A DNA stretch of 64,000 nucleotides, taken from NCBI GenBank assembly GCA_036583965.1, contig JAZBQD010000026.1:1116001-1180000 (forward strand), given 5' to 3'. Positions 36,101-46,975 of this stretch are shown piece by piece. Position numbers and translations under genes: made by a program. Position 1 is the first letter of the stretch. Every line of letters starts with the position of its first letter. The stretch is from Prunella strophiata. Its lineage: Eukaryota > Chordata > Aves > Passeriformes > Prunellidae. The notes below the pieces were generated by a model. The model searched no databases. It was not told where the DNA came from and was given only the letters and a program-made list of their open reading frames with translations.

Positions 36101-39100
36101 GGCCACAGTCCTCCAGCACCAAGAAGAGGGAAAGAGATCTGGGATTCCTCCAAATCCCAAACCAGTATTTGCCAGGCTCCTGTGGGCTCCTTCTCATTCC
36201 ACATGGTTCTCCTGCTCACCTCCAGGAGAGTTTCAGATCTCAGAGCTGGAGACCCCACATCCTCTGCCTGTCCCCCTCCCATGGGACAGCAGTGACCTGG
36301 AATGCTCAGCCCACCCCCCCTCCAGGAATGAGCCATTTCCTGGCTCTTTTGGGGCAGGATTGAGCTCATCCCACACACAGGGTGCTCAGCTCATCCCAAC
36401 AGTGCCTGAGATGTGGGCTCATGGGGAAGGGCCTCAGAGCCTTGCAGGTGAAGAGCCACCAGGTTTTCAGTGGGGACACAGCGCAGTTTCCCTCACAGTC
36501 ATGGCCAGGCCATCCCTGCCATCCCTGGGGACAGGCATGAGGGCAGGAGGCACCAAAAGACACCAACTGCATGGCCACAGGCTCCAGCAGCAACCATGGA
36601 GTCAGGGATCAGCAGCTCAGGGAGAGGGCAAACACCAACAAAGCCTCTGGGAGGCCAGAGGGACTGGGATCATGCACAGAATCCCACAGGGGTTTGAGCA
36701 GGAAGGGACCTCAAAGCTCACCCCATTCCACTGTCCCAGGCTGTTCCAAGACCTGTCCAGCCTGGCCTTGGGCACTGCCAGAGATCCAGGGGCAGCCACA
36801 GCTGCTCTGGGAACCTGTGCCAGGGCCTGCCCACCCTCCCAGCCAGGAATTCCTTCCCAAAATCCCACCTAAACCCACCCTCTTTGATTTGCAGCCATCT
36901 TTACGTATCCAGGAAGGAAAGCCAACAAGAAGCTCCTCTCACACAGCCAAAGCACTGAATTCTGGGGGGGATTTTCCCCTCAAAGTCACTCAAATTTGGC
37001 CCTGGAGAAGCATCTCCTCAACTTGGCAGACAAAGAAAACCAAATTAAAAACTGGGAGAAGGCACAACCAGCACTTTATCCACTCCAGAAAGGCCACAGG
37101 ACACCAGTTTGTGTCTCTGGACCAGCAGTGTTAGACTCAGCACACCCAAACCTGGTGAGCAAAATTCCCTGGAGGATGGGATAAGCTCAGGAGCATCCCC
37201 TGGGAGAGCTGGAGGGTGTGAATCCCCCAGCCCCAGTAAAACCAGTGGCTCAGTGAAGAGAGCAATGCCATCCCACCTCTCCAGAGTGGGTTTTCTAGGA
37301 GCAGGATTTTCCAGTGGTTCATAGGGGTGGACATGAGCCCCTCCAGCCCTGGCAGTTCCCATAAATCCTGCAGGAGCCTGGGATTTATCCCTGGATCAGA
37401 TGTCCCAGGCTGGGGGAGCTGTTATCAGCACAGAGATCGATTCAGGCAGAGTCCAACACAAACATTTCTTGGCAGGCCCCAGCTAAACCCGGATTAACCA
37501 TGAGCAGGAGAGCTGGGCTGGGGCTGGCGGGCGGGGTGGGACTGGCTGTCCCCTGATTAAACACCTCCTAATCTGCAGGTGATAAATGACAAACGGCCCC
37601 AGGAGGAACATCAGGTGTTGTCACCACCCGGGCAGCCCAGGGGAGCAGGAGGGGAATCGGTGTTTGCTGAACAGGCACCAGAGCTCTGAGGGTGGCACAG
37701 GGAGGGGCTGGGCTATTTCACCAGCCCTGTGCCCACTCCTGCCTGGCCACAGCTCCCAGCCCATCTCCCAGAGGGGAGATTCCCTCCCAGCTGGATCCAG
37801 GCTCCTGCTCACACCCCAGCGTGGTGCTGTCACTGCTGCAAGGAGCTTTGGGGACAGGGGGCAAGAAAAATGTCACCTGTGTCCATGCTGAACAGCCAAG
37901 AGCATCCAGGCCCTGAGGCCCAGCATCAGAGAGATGTGGAACTGCTGGAATAAATCCAGAGGAGGACACAGAGCTGCTCCAGGGCTGGAGCCAGGCTGGG
38001 AGAGCTGGGGGTGCTCACCTGGAGAGGAGAAGCTCCAGGGAGAGCTCAGAGCCCCTGGCAGGGCCTGAAGGGGGACTGGGGACAAGGCATGGAGGGACAG
38101 GACCCAGGGAATGGCTCCCAGTGCCAGAGGGCAAGGATGGATGGGATATTGGGAATTAGGATTTGTTCCCTGGGAGGGTGAGGAGGGGCTGGAATGGAAT
38201 TCCCAGAGCAGCTGTGGCTGCTCCTGGATCCCTGGCAGTGCCCAAGGCCAGGCTGGACACTGGGGCTGGGAGCAGCCTGGGACAGTGGAAGGTGTCAGGG
38301 CTGGGTGATCCTTTCTGTCCCCCCAGCACAAACCAGTCCCTGACTGGATGATTCTGTGAGCTGGGGGCTCAGGGAATGGGGGAACAGCAGGAGGTGGCTC
38401 CAGCAGGAAGGGGGCCTGTCCCAGGATGAGGGACCCCTGGGGGCACAGGTGTGGCACAACGGCCGTGCCACAACCCAACCCGGGCTCCTTCTCCTCCTGC
38501 ACCTGCACGAAACTCCAGCCTCCAAGGGAATCAGCAAACAATGGGCAGGATAATCATCAATCAACCCCCCTGGCACAGGCCCTGGCAGTGCCCCTTTGCA
38601 GGCTCACTTTATAAATAGCCTGTATTTATATCCAGATTTGGTTCAATATCAGCATTTATTGTCTCCTGGTTAAATATTGACCTGGGTAAATATTTGATCC
38701 TCTGATCATTTGGGTTTGATACCGACCTGGATCGACGTTATTTTCTGTTTGTTCCTCAAGTCTCCTGGAACTCTCTGTAAAACGGGATTAGCAAAGAAAG
38801 CCCCGGGACTCTTCCTTTCAAGGTGCCCAACGTTTGGCTGCTGTAAACAACAAAGCCTGTCCCAGATGGAATCCGAGCTCCCGTGGGAATGTGCTGGGCC
38901 CAGGGAGGCCCTGGATGGGCTCCCAGCAACTCCAGGGTGAGGGGCTGCCCTCGGGGCATTCGTGGATTATTTGGGCTGGAAAACATCCTCTAAGGTGACC
39001 AAGCCCAAGGTTTACATCATCCACTCCAGACATTTCCCCTTTTCCTGCTCCAGTTCCCTGCCAGACAAAGGATGTCAGACCCCATCCTGCCCAAAGCTGA

Positions 39101-42100
39101 GTGTTCAGAGCACTCCAGGATGAGGTGCTGCCCCCAAATCATTCATGGAATTTCATTCATTCTCCAGGTTTGTGCCCATGGATGGCCCAGGAGATGGGAA
39201 GGGTTATTCCAGTGCTCTTTCCTGCCCCTGTGCTGGAACTCCCTGAGCAGATGATGACTTCCTAGGAATCAGGGAAGCTGGGAGTCTCCATCCAGGCAGC
39301 CCCACTCCCAGACCTGCTGGCTGTGTTTGCAATTCCTTCCCTCCTGCAGCTGATAAAGGCTCCCTCAAAGGCAATCCAGCTCAGGAATTTATCACCGGGA
39401 TCATGCCACAATCCCAAAGGCCAAGGGAGCCAGGGAAAACAGCCTCAGCCAACTCCAAGGTCAAGGGGCTGGAAGAGGAGCAGCTGGGAACAGCCAGGCT
39501 CCAGCAGCAAGCAGAAACATTTCCAAAAACAAAGCCATAAATGGATGGAAAAATAACAAAACCACTGGAGACACGGAGCGGGAAGGGAATGACACGGGAG
39601 CATCTCCTGATGTGAGGGTGGGGGGTGTCCCATGCTGACTTTGGGGTTGATCCATATTTTTGGGGAAGACCCCTACTTCTGCAGAACCACCAAGAGCCAC
39701 CTCAGCCCTGGATGGAGCTGGGAGGAAGGTGGGAATCAGGGCTGGCCTCTCCCCTCTCCCATCGCTCCACCCGGTGTGTCTCAAAGGGTGGGAAGGAAGG
39801 ACATGAGGATTTAAGGGAGCTGCACCTCCACAGCTTTCAGGATACTCCCATTCCATGATTTCTGAGCTGTTCCTGCTCAGCAAAGGCTGAGGTGAAGGCC
39901 CTGAAGGCAATGGAGGTTTTCTATCAAAGCTCCTGGAGGTCGATCTGGGCTGATTCCTGGTGTGAGCTGCTACAGCCCCTTGGATGGTTTTTGGGAAAAA
40001 TGAAATTATTTAATGTCATTTCAACTCTTGGAAGATTGAGAGGCTTGGAGCTGCTCCAGCCTCAGCCAAAACACTCGAGGAACCCTGGGTTACATGGGCA
40101 CAAATCAGAGCTGGATTTGGAATTAGCCAGGAGCAGGGGCCCCCTGCAGCTCCACTGCTCCTTCAGACTCAGCTCCATCCCAGAACTGCCTCTCCCTGAC
40201 TTTTGGATGCCACAATCCCCAGGAATACCTGGACAGATTTATCCACTTGTTCCTGCCCAACGGACTGGGATTGTCTTTGAGCTTTCCAGTTCCACATCCC
40301 TGCCCCAGGTCCTGAAGGTGCTGTGGGAGAGGTTTGGAGCTTGCAGGGATCACCCCAGCTGGTGGGATTCACTCTGCCTCCCTCAGCCCCTGGGGCAGCT
40401 CCCTCTCCTCTCCAAGGCAGTTCCCAGGGGCTGCCAATGGAATGAGTCACTGGCTGCTTGCTGGGGCTTGTGGAGCCCTCCTGGCATCCAGGTCCCATGA
40501 AAGAGGCCACAAATCCTTTTCTTCCCAGGCAAACCACCAGGCAGACCCCGGGCAAGGTCAGGTTTCACATGCAGACAGCAAACCCCCCATCCCTTCAGCC
40601 CCAGAGCACAGAGTTCCTCCCAGAGCAGCTGGGAACACAAAACAAACCCCGAGGCAGCCTTGGGTCAGGCCAACCCTTCTTCCAAGGCTGAACATCCCCA
40701 GGCCAAGGAGATCCTGCCAAAACAGGGACTGAGGGGGACACTGGAGCAGGTCCACCCCTGCCACGTGTCCTGTGCTGAGTATTTATTGGAATCACAGGAT
40801 GGTTTTGGTTGGAAGGGACCTCAGCCATCACCTCATTCCACTCCCTGCCACGAGCAGGGACCTCTGTGCTTCTGCTGTGGTGCTGAGAGCAGAAATCTGG
40901 AGTTTCCTCCAGATCCAGGGCCTTCCACCCAACCCTCCCTTTCCACACTTTCCCTGTGTGTAAAGAATCCCCAGTTGCTGTTAATTAAGGGAAGCTCATT
41001 ATGGCACAGGCCAGTAACAGCTCCCAGGAGAAGGCTCTGAGCCCTGGAGAAGCTCCAGCAGGAGCATTTGGGAGCCTGGGCATTGCCAGCCCAGGGAAAC
41101 ACAAGGACTGGGACACTCCTGGCATCCCCGAGGGAATGGCAAACCCCAAATTAATGGAGTTGAGTTCCTCCCACACCACAGAACCACAAAACACCCAAAT
41201 ATTGGAAGCTGCCCAGAACAAAACCTTCTGAAGTGTTTGGATGAGCAGCTGGGGAGATGCCCTGATTTTCCCAACAAATTTGGGGCTTTTCCACAGCTTA
41301 GAGAACATCAAGTGATGCTCATGGTGAGGAATTTTAATATATCCAGCCATTCCTGGGTTTAGCTCGCTGAAATATCCCTGAGGAGCAGCAAAATTATGAT
41401 TTTTGTAGAGACAACATTAAAATATTTGGGGTAAATAAATACACAACAAAAAACCCATAGCTGGAGGGGCTGGAGAGCATCCACATTCTCTGGCCTCTCC
41501 ATGATGGGTTCAGATCCTTGAGATAAATCACCTCAGGTGTGAGGGATCTGATAAGGGATGGATAATACCCCGTTTTTTGGGATAAACTTGTGTTTTCAGA
41601 GCAGCCTACACTGGGATGAATTCCTTGCCGTTCCCTTCTCCTGCTTGCACTGAAAATCCTACCAAGAGTGAGGTCCTGAAATGCTTTTTAATACTCACAA
41701 ATCCTGCTCTGGGTGGGAACTTGAAGGTCCCTCCCCATCACGCTGAGAAAACAATAATTTTCCAAGAATTCTCGCAGCATTTCTGAACTCAATGAAAGAT
41801 TCTTTGTTTGAGTTTCAAGCCGAGCTTGAACGGGGCTGAAGCTCTTTGATGTGGTAAACAGCCCACGGGGGTTTTTTTGGAGGGTTTTCATGCTAGCTCA
41901 AGTTCTGAGAACATCTGAATTGTAAACACGAGTTCTCCAATCCCCAGAGCCCGGCCGGCCCCTGTGACTGCGGGAATTCGCCAATGGAGCACGAGGAAAG
42001 CAAACACTGTAATCGAGCTCACAAGACGCTCGTAAGTGCGATTATTTGCAGTGGATGGGTTGGATAAAAGAACTCACTGGAGCAGGGAAAGAGAACAAAA

Positions 42101-45100
42101 CAGCGCTGGGAGGTGACCGAACAGGTTTGAGAGGGGGAAAACTCCCGGGCGGTGATGCACGGGCCAGAAATGCATTCCCCAAAGCCCGGGGAGCGAGTTC
42201 AGGTGACGGGGTTTGCTTCCCACGCAGCGCTCAGGAGGAGCCGTAGAGGGAAATCCGCTCGTTCCCTCCTTTTCCAGCTTTCCAAAAAGGAACAAACACC
42301 AACCACCAGGCGCTTTTCCAGCTAATCCAAGCGGATGGCAGGTCGCAGGGAGGAGGACGAGCACGGCACACCTGGAATCCTCGTCCCCTTCCTCGCTCCC
42401 TCCTTCCCGGGCAGAACAATCAGCCTTTGTCCCAGCGGACAGAGCCGCGCAGCTCCGCGGCTCAAAGTTCGGCTGGGCAGCTCCATGGAGCTGCTCCTTC
42501 CACCCTGCTGCTCCTTCCACCCTGTTCCTCCTTCCATCCTGCTCCTCCTTCCATCCTGCTCCTCCTTCCATCCACCCTGCTCTCCTTCCATCCTGCTCCT
42601 CCTTCCACTCTGCTCCTCCTTCCACCCTACTTCTCCTTCCATCCACCCTGCTCCTTCCATCCATCCTGCTCCTTCCACCCTGCTCCTCCTTCCACCCTGC
42701 TCCTCCTTCCACCCTGCTCCTCCTTCCACCCTGCTCCTCCATCCATCCTGCTGCTCCTTCCACCCTGTTCCTCCTTCCATCCTGCTCCTCCATCCATCCT
42801 GCTCTCCTTCCATCCTGCTCCTCGCTCCCTCCTGCACCCCCCAGGGAACTCTGTGGGGTTTGGGGCCTCCAGAGAAATCAAGATAAGGAATATTGTGGGT
42901 GAAGCCCCCAAATCTGCCAGGTTTGGGCTCAGTGGTTTTATCCAGAACTTCCTGCAAGCTCTGGAGCTGCTCTGCCTTAGGACCAACCCCTGGGCTGGGA
43001 ACTCTCCTGAGGGTCTTCCTGCAAAATTCGAGGGATAAATGGATCCTTTCTGGGAATCTCTCCCAGTTCCCTGTGGCCCTGCAGACACCTGCCAGGCACA
43101 AAGCCCATCAGACTTGCAAATCCACGGGCTGGGATCAGCTGATCCCAAAGCAAAACAGGGAAGGATCCCTGCCTCTGGAGATCCCCATGCAAGGCTCCAC
43201 CAGCTCCCAAACCCATCCTCGTGCCAGAGGGATCAGGTGTTCCCATTCCTCCTTGGCAAGATTTAACTTCCCATTTCTCCCACCCCATCCCTGCACTCCC
43301 TGGAGCCTGCCTGGGCTGCCAGCACCCTTTGGAAATGGATTTTGCACACTTCTATTTCTGAGTTTCTGAACCATTCTCCAGAGCCAGGAAGATCCCCAAA
43401 GGGAGGGAATTCTCCCCAAGCATCTCATTCCAGGTCCAGAGCAAATTCCAAAGCAGCCATCTCCCCTTTCCCTTCAGAAAAGCCAAATTTATTCCCTGCC
43501 TGCAGCTCCTGAGATTCCAAGGAAATGAATCACCCCCTGGGAGCTGTGCTGGGCACTCCAACATCTCTCCTAAAAAATAAAGCAGCTTTATTTATGGAAG
43601 GCAGGACTCTCCTGGCCCTGACCAGGACCCATCACCCTGGTTCCAAGGCACTGGAGCACCAAAAAGCAGGAAAAAGCCACCCCTGCTCCGAGGGACAGCC
43701 ACCCTCTAGCCACCACAGCCACATTCACGACAAGGATGCACCAAAGGAAGTGCAGGACATGGCACAGGGACAGGGCAGGATTGAAACAGCTCCTGAAAGC
43801 TGGAGCATTCCTTAAAATGCTGGATCCAGCTTCTCCTGTGATCCAGGAGCAAAATCCCTGCCAAGATAAAGTCAGAGGAGCACCACAGCACTTGCACCCT
43901 GTTCCACAGCTCTTCCACATGCTGCTGGAAGGGTCTGGGCAGTGCCATTCCTGGCTCTGAGGAGGTGAAGGGCCAGGAAAAGCTCTGGGAACAGCACTTT
44001 CCTCATCCCACCTCATGTGCCCAAGCACCTCCCAGGTGCTGGAGATGTTTTATTCCTCCTGAGCCCCCCCAGCCCAGAGGGAGCCAAGGACAGGGCGGGG
44101 AAGTGACTGTGGGGCAGGAATTGGGATCAGGAGACACAAAGGGAGCCTTCTGCTGCTGTTCCTCAGCCTGCAGCCAAGGAAAATCCCTTTCCACACTCAT
44201 CAGCATCTTCCTTGTTTCCCACCACAGCCTCAGCCCCACTGGGAGCTCACCAGCCCCACCACAACTGCCCTGAGGCCTGGCACAAGCAGGAAGGGGTTAA
44301 ACCGAGGGACAGGGTCAGGGGTTTGTCCTTCTGCCTCTTCCCAGCAGCTCCTGTCCTCTGAACAGCCCCGGAGCCTCCAACACCAGAATTCCCAGCTGGA
44401 GCCAGGACACAGGGATTGCCTTCCCAAACCCTCAAGGACAGCAGAGCCCCAGGGGAGCCTGGAGGAGCCAATTCCTGCCCTGTCCCTCCAGGTCCCAGAG
44501 ATTCCAGGATGCCTCTCCAGCCCCAGGTGCCCAGGAATGCTGTGGCAGCCAGGTGGGAGCAAGGATAAATCCCCCACGCCCCTCACTCATCCAGGGGGCA
44601 CACAGCCACACAAAGGGATCATGCTCCTCCTCTCCTGAAATAGTCCCTGGATGTGTTATTGTTATTATGGTTTGTTATTATTGTTATTATTGTTGTTGTT
44701 ATTATATTCTCTCCAGCATCAGCCGCTGGAGATTTAAAGAGGAAAATGCTTTTTCTGGCTGATCTGACTCAGATCAGGAAGGAAAAGCCCTTTTCTCTCA
44801 CAAGCCCTTTTCCCTCCTCCTTTCTCTGTTTTTGGGTTGGGTTTTTTTTTGGTTTTTTTTTTGGTTTTTGTTTTTGTTTTGGTTTGTTTTTTTGTTGTTG
44901 TTGTTGTTTTGGTTTGGTTTGGGTTGGGTTTTTTTTGGTTGGAAAAGCCAAGGAAAGGGAAAAATTGATTGGAAATTCCACAAAGGATCTGTTTCCACCT
45001 GAGTCTGATCCAGTAAAATTTGCTGACAGCAAAGAGCTGCCACCTGAAAAGCAATTTTAGGGGGATATATAGGCAGTGGGACTTTGAAACCTCAGGGATG

Positions 45101-46975
45101 ATTTGCTCCTGCCTCCTCCCGAGCTCAGGGCAGCCAGAGCAGCAGGAATTGCCCCGAGCTGGAACCTGACAGGTCACAGCCTTTGGCACCAGCCTTGTCA
45201 AGCTGATAAAAACCCTCTGGAGCAAAGGCTTCCAGCCCTGCAGCCTCCAGGCAGGGCTGCCACAGCCTCTGGAATCACCGGGAGAAAGGGCCAGGGCCTG
45301 GAAACTCCTCCTGGGAGCTGTGGGGGCCAGCCCAGCCCTGCTCCCGGGTGGCTTTGGGGATCCATGGGACCTGCTCAGCTCCACAGCCACTGTCCCAGGA
45401 TCCCACTGCCCACAAGGGGACACAGGGGGCTCAATGGCAAAGGGTGACACCTCCAAGGCCACCCCTCAGCTGCCACCACCCCAGAGCAAAGTGGGACCAA
45501 ACTGGGAGGAGAAACTGTCTTTCCCCTGGAAGGGCAGCAGGGATGGGGTGGGGTGAAGGTGTCCCCAGCCATGGGTGTCTCCATGAGGGGACAGGAGGTG
45601 GCTCAGGGCCAGCTATGGCCACACTGCCTCATCCCACCTGGACAGAAAAAGCCAAGCTCACCCTCACCCAGCCCGTTTTGGGGGGGTTTGGAGGGAGCTG
45701 ACAGCTTTTCCCCCCAGGACAGGCCCTGGGGACAGACAATTCCCGGCTTTCCAAGAGCCACCACCCAGCTCTGATCCGGGTGATCCCCAACCCCCACACA
45801 GAGGGGCAGGAACCCCACGGGGGAGGGAGGAATGGCTCCCCTGTTTGACCCCACACCCACGAGCCCCGCTGACAGCCCCTGTGAATCTTGGATCTCCAGG
45901 AAATCCAGGGATGGGCACACGGCCTCCACCTCCCTCGGCGGGACACAGCCCCAAAATGGCCCTTGGCACACCGCTGACGTGGGGACCAGAGCAGGGGCGC
46001 TGGGGACACGGCCCCGAGCCTGGCTGGTGCCAGGGGCACCTCCCGGGGGTCTCTGGAGGAGCAGCAGCGGGGTGGGGGTCCCTGCGTGGGCCCGGGCCCG
46101 GAGCGCTCCCGCCCCGCTCAAAATGGCGCTGGGGCCGTGGGGCTGGGGTTAATCATTACCGCGGGCACCCCGCGCCCCACGGAGCGGCACACGGGGAAAC
46201 CTCGGCTCCAGGGTGCGGCCCGGCCTGCCTCGCCCTCCTTGCCGCCGGGAAGAGCTCTGCTGGTGGGACACGGAGCCCGGTGCCCCCTCACGGGGTGGGC
46301 AGCAGGGCCCAGGAGAGGGGTGGGCCTGCAGGAACACCCCAGAGCCTCATCCCGCTCTTCATCTGGGGGGAATGCTGCCAGGAAATCTCAAGGAGCATTC
46401 CTTCCCCGCCGCCGTGGCGGAAAAGTACAGAGAATAAAATGAAATGGAAAATAAGGTCCCGTATCCCGCCCAGCGCACGCAGGCACAGCAATCCAGATCC
46501 CAAACCTGTCCCGGTGGGAGAGCCCCGGGACACCCCTGGGCTGCCAGCCCCAGGGGACAGGGACTGAACCCTGGAGTGGGAGCAAAGCCCACACGGAACG
46601 CCGGGGAGTTTTGAAGGCAGGCAGGAGGCAAAAAACCCAAACCAAAATTCCCAAACGAAACCCAACACGCCCAGGAGAAAACCCAGCGGAGGGGGAAGCG
46701 GGAGCCGGCAGAGCCACGGAGGTGTCGCAGCAACGACGGGAAAAACTGAGCAGAATTCAGCCCAAATGCGGAGGCTTTGGGGAGGCTCCGCACACCTGAG
46801 CGGGCGGGAGCGGCCCCGTCCCAACGCTTACCTGCGCCAGGTCGGGAGGGGTCTCCAGGGGCCGGGAGGGGGCTTTGATGTCCTCGAAGACCGGGGTGTC
46901 CTCGCTGGGGTCCCCGGACATGCTGACGGGTTTGAGCGGTGCCAACACCGCGGCGTCCACCAGCCCGCTGCTCAT
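23963..46975 (-). CDS. KLF5L: KLF5-like Krueppel-type zinc-finger transcription factor (whole gene)
   Basis: This is a nuclear sequence-specific factor expected to bind GC/CACCC boxes. Five coding exons (46,975-46,832; 35,602-35,555; 31,853-30,950; 28,028-27,969; 24,141-23,963) join in phases 0, 0, 1, 1 into 444 codons ending TAG. Landmarks match KLF5: SUMO consensus sites IKSE (141-144) and IKQE (183-186); the proline-directed degron-like [12 protein letters not shown] (283-294); a PPPSY PY motif (306-310); and three C2H2 fingers at about 362-384, 392-414 and 422-442, ending KRHQN. The N-terminus differs strongly from KLF5, and the neighbour is KLF8 rather than KLF12, so it reads as the KLF5 paralogue, not KLF5. 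Start at 46,975 is the first ATG after a T-rich leader; an in-frame ATG at codon 19 is the alternative. Confidence 0.85.
24680..24820 (+). mobile_element. CR1 3' fragment (sense on +)
   Basis: GGCTGCCCCATCCCTGGAAG, then GGACAGGTTGGATGGGCTTTGG, then AACTATTCCAGGATTCC is the CR1 3' end of a subfamily different from the 1,266-type copies. Confidence 0.8.
25345..25440 (-). mobile_element. CR1 3'-tip fragment (antisense on +)
   Basis: GGGAATCCTGGAACAGCTC, then GGAAAGGACCGTAAAGCCC is the reversed 3' end of a CR1 copy. It sits within a locally repeated ACAGGCTGCTCCA / TTCCAGGGA sequence. Confidence 0.6.
25520..25665 (-). mobile_element. CR1 3' fragment (antisense on +)
   Basis: GGGAATCCTGGAATGCCTGG, then GGAAGGGACCTTAAAACCC, then CCTATCCAACCTGGCCTTG is a short reverse-oriented CR1 end. 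Confidence 0.75.
25924..26100 (+). repeat. 18-bp minisatellite
   Basis: About ten units of roughly 18 bases alternate AGGATTTTCCCAAAAGAAG/C and AGGACTTGCCCCAAGGT. Confidence 0.9.
27205..27345. other. Low-repeat AT-rich block in KLF5L intron 4
   Basis: CTTAATTGCTCTCAG, CTCCTATAAAAGAGATTTAT, CTGATAATGTTTCAGG and ATAATAAATGCCTTAATG look like single-copy, possibly constrained DNA close to the finger 1 exon. No coding frame is seen. Confidence 0.3.
27703..27912 (-). mobile_element. CR1 3' fragment (antisense on +)
   Basis: It starts at a tandem AATCAAAGAATCAAAGAA tip, the microsatellite-like CR1 terminus, and continues through GGTTGGGAGGGACCTTAAAG and GCCAGGGATCCAGGGGCAGC. Confidence 0.9.
27969..28028 (-). 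CDS. KLF5L: KLF5L finger 1 exon
   Basis: This 60-nt exon encodes [19 protein letters not shown], between acceptor TCCTTGCAG and donor ACACAG/GTAAGAG. It is split-Gly at both ends (phase 1), which is the classic KLF exon boundary. Confidence 0.95.
28917..29258 (-). mobile_element. CR1 3' fragment (antisense on +)
   Basis: It begins ATCATGGAATCAAAGAATGG, then GGTTTGGGTTGGAAGGGAGC, and ends near CTCTGCAGCTCTCCTGGAGC. Confidence 0.9.
29487..29602 (+). repeat. T-rich tract with interspersed G
   Basis: About 115 bases almost entirely T with GG or G interruptions (TTTGGTTTGG, TTGTTGTTG). Low-complexity DNA in KLF5L intron 3. Confidence 0.95.
30145..30425. mobile_element. Head-to-head pair of CR1 fragments
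   Basis: 30,145-30,320 is antisense CR1 (CCATGGAATCCCAGACTGG to CAGCTGCTCTGGGC). Immediately after, 30,326-30,425 is sense CR1 (GACAGGAGGGTGTCCCTG to AACTACTCCATGATTG). Together they form an imperfect inverted repeat able to fold in KLF5L pre-mRNA. Confidence 0.85.
30950..31853 (-). CDS. KLF5L: KLF5L main exon (transactivation region and start of finger 1)
   Basis: It encodes residues 65-365 plus one base. Acceptor TTTTTGCCTGCAG, donor TATGCAG/GTGTGC. It holds the [15 protein letters not shown] block typical of KLF5, both SUMO sites, the Ser/Pro degron and the PY motif, and ends in finger 1 at HHCDYAG. Upstream-strand open frames over the same bases are shadows. Confidence 0.93.
33183..33290 (-). 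mobile_element. Old CR1 3'-tip fragment (antisense on +)
   Basis: CAGAATCAGGGAATTGTCAC then TTTGGAAAAGACCTCTGAGG is a diverged reversed CR1 end. Confidence 0.6.
33360..33560 (-). mobile_element. CR1 3' fragment, older subfamily (antisense on +)
   Basis: GAGTTGGAAGGGATCCACAAG, then GATCATCCAGTCCAGGCCC and GGAACCTTTCCCTGATCTGG match the antisense CR1 3' region. Confidence 0.7.
35100..35270 (+). mobile_element. CR1 3' fragment (sense on +)
   Basis: GGATTGTCCAGCCCTGGC, GTGGATGTGACACTTGGGGA and GGTCAGTGGTGGCCTTGG are characteristic of a sense CR1 3' region. It ends near CCAAATTAAACAATTCC, about 300 bases from the 48-nt KLF5L exon. Confidence 0.85.
35555..35602 (-). CDS. KLF5L: KLF5L 48-nt exon 2
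   Basis: It encodes [16 protein letters not shown]. The acceptor TGCCTCCCACAG is preceded by a branch-point-like CACTAAC about 20 bases upstream; the donor is CTGGAG/GTGAGC. It is exactly 16 codons, phase 0 on both sides, so it can be included or skipped without a frameshift between PDLAQ of exon 1 and ARSEMDKYL of exon 3. Confidence 0.65.
36676..36890 (-). mobile_element. CR1 3' fragment (antisense on +)
   Basis: GGAAGGGACCTCAAAGCTC, CTTGGGCACTGCCAGAGATCC and GAATTCCTTCCCAAAATCCC mark a reversed CR1 3' end. Confidence 0.85.
37390..37600. other. Low-repeat block in KLF5L intron 1
   Basis: GCTGTTATCAGCACAGAGAT, CAAACATTTCTTGGCAGGCC, CCCGGATTAACCATGAG and GCAGGTGATAAATGACAAAC contain GATA, homeobox and E-box-like cores in single-copy sequence. 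It could be an intronic enhancer. Confidence 0.3.
37940..38296 (+). mobile_element. CR1 3' fragment (sense on +)
   Basis: It starts ATAAATCCAGAGGAGGACAC and GCTGCTCCAGGGCTGGAGCC and runs to GGGACAGTGGAAGGTGTC; the extreme 3' tip is missing. Confidence 0.9.
38600..38790. other. AT-rich low-repeat block in KLF5L intron 1
   Basis: TTTATAAATAGCCTGTATTT, TATTGACCTGGGTAAATATT and ACCGACCTGGATCGACGTTA have forkhead-like TAAATATT and MEF2-like TATAAATAG cores, plus CpGs that survive in otherwise CpG-poor intron. Possible enhancer. Confidence 0.35.
40785..40865 (-). mobile_element. Short CR1 3'-tip fragment (antisense on +)
   Basis: GGAATCACAGGATGGTTTTG then GGTTGGAAGGGACCTCAGCC is about 80 bases of reversed CR1 end. 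Confidence 0.8.
41890..42060. other. CpG-retaining low-repeat block in KLF5L intron 1
   Basis: GAATTGTAAACACGAGTTC, CTGCGGGAATTCGCCAATGG and GTAATCGAGCTCACAAGACG sit between ordinary CpG-poor intron sequences. A forkhead-like GTAAACA and a CCAAT core are visible. No exon signature is seen. Confidence 0.3.
42492..42836 (+). repeat. Polypyrimidine minisatellite, 15-18 bp units
   Basis: About 20 units of CTGCTCCTCCTTCCACC / CTGCTCCTCCTTCCATC, with some shortened or with a CCATCCA insertion. The array is almost purely C/T on the plus strand. Long open frames on both strands here are artefacts. Confidence 0.95.
44838..44940 (+). repeat. T-rich tract, (GTTTT)n and (TTG)n
   Basis: Low-complexity TTTTTTGG, GTTTTTGTTTT and TTGTTGTTG runs. 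On the minus strand it gives Lys/Asn/Gln-rich artefact frames. Confidence 0.95.
46832..46975 (-). CDS. KLF5L: KLF5L coding exon 1
   Basis: It encodes residues 1-48, starting [16 protein letters not shown]. The donor is GCGCAG/GTAAGC (intron from 46,831), phase 0. The ATG has G at -3. Upstream in frame is a CpG-rich leader with an 18-T run that would encode poly-Phe, which argues against the upstream ATG at 47,209. Confidence 0.8.

Larger units (their letters stand above)
35603..46831 (-). other. KLF5L: KLF5L intron 1 (11.2 kb)
   Basis: This is the largest intron. It carries three CR1 fragments, a pyrimidine-rich minisatellite (42,492), a T-rich tract (44,838) and several low-repeat blocks that may be regulatory (37,390; 38,600; 41,890). 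No nested protein-coding gene is recognised. Confidence 0.75.

Noticed and set aside
45603..46121. 172-codon minus frame in KLF5L intron 1
   Set aside because: GC-rich chance frame without splice sites or similarity.
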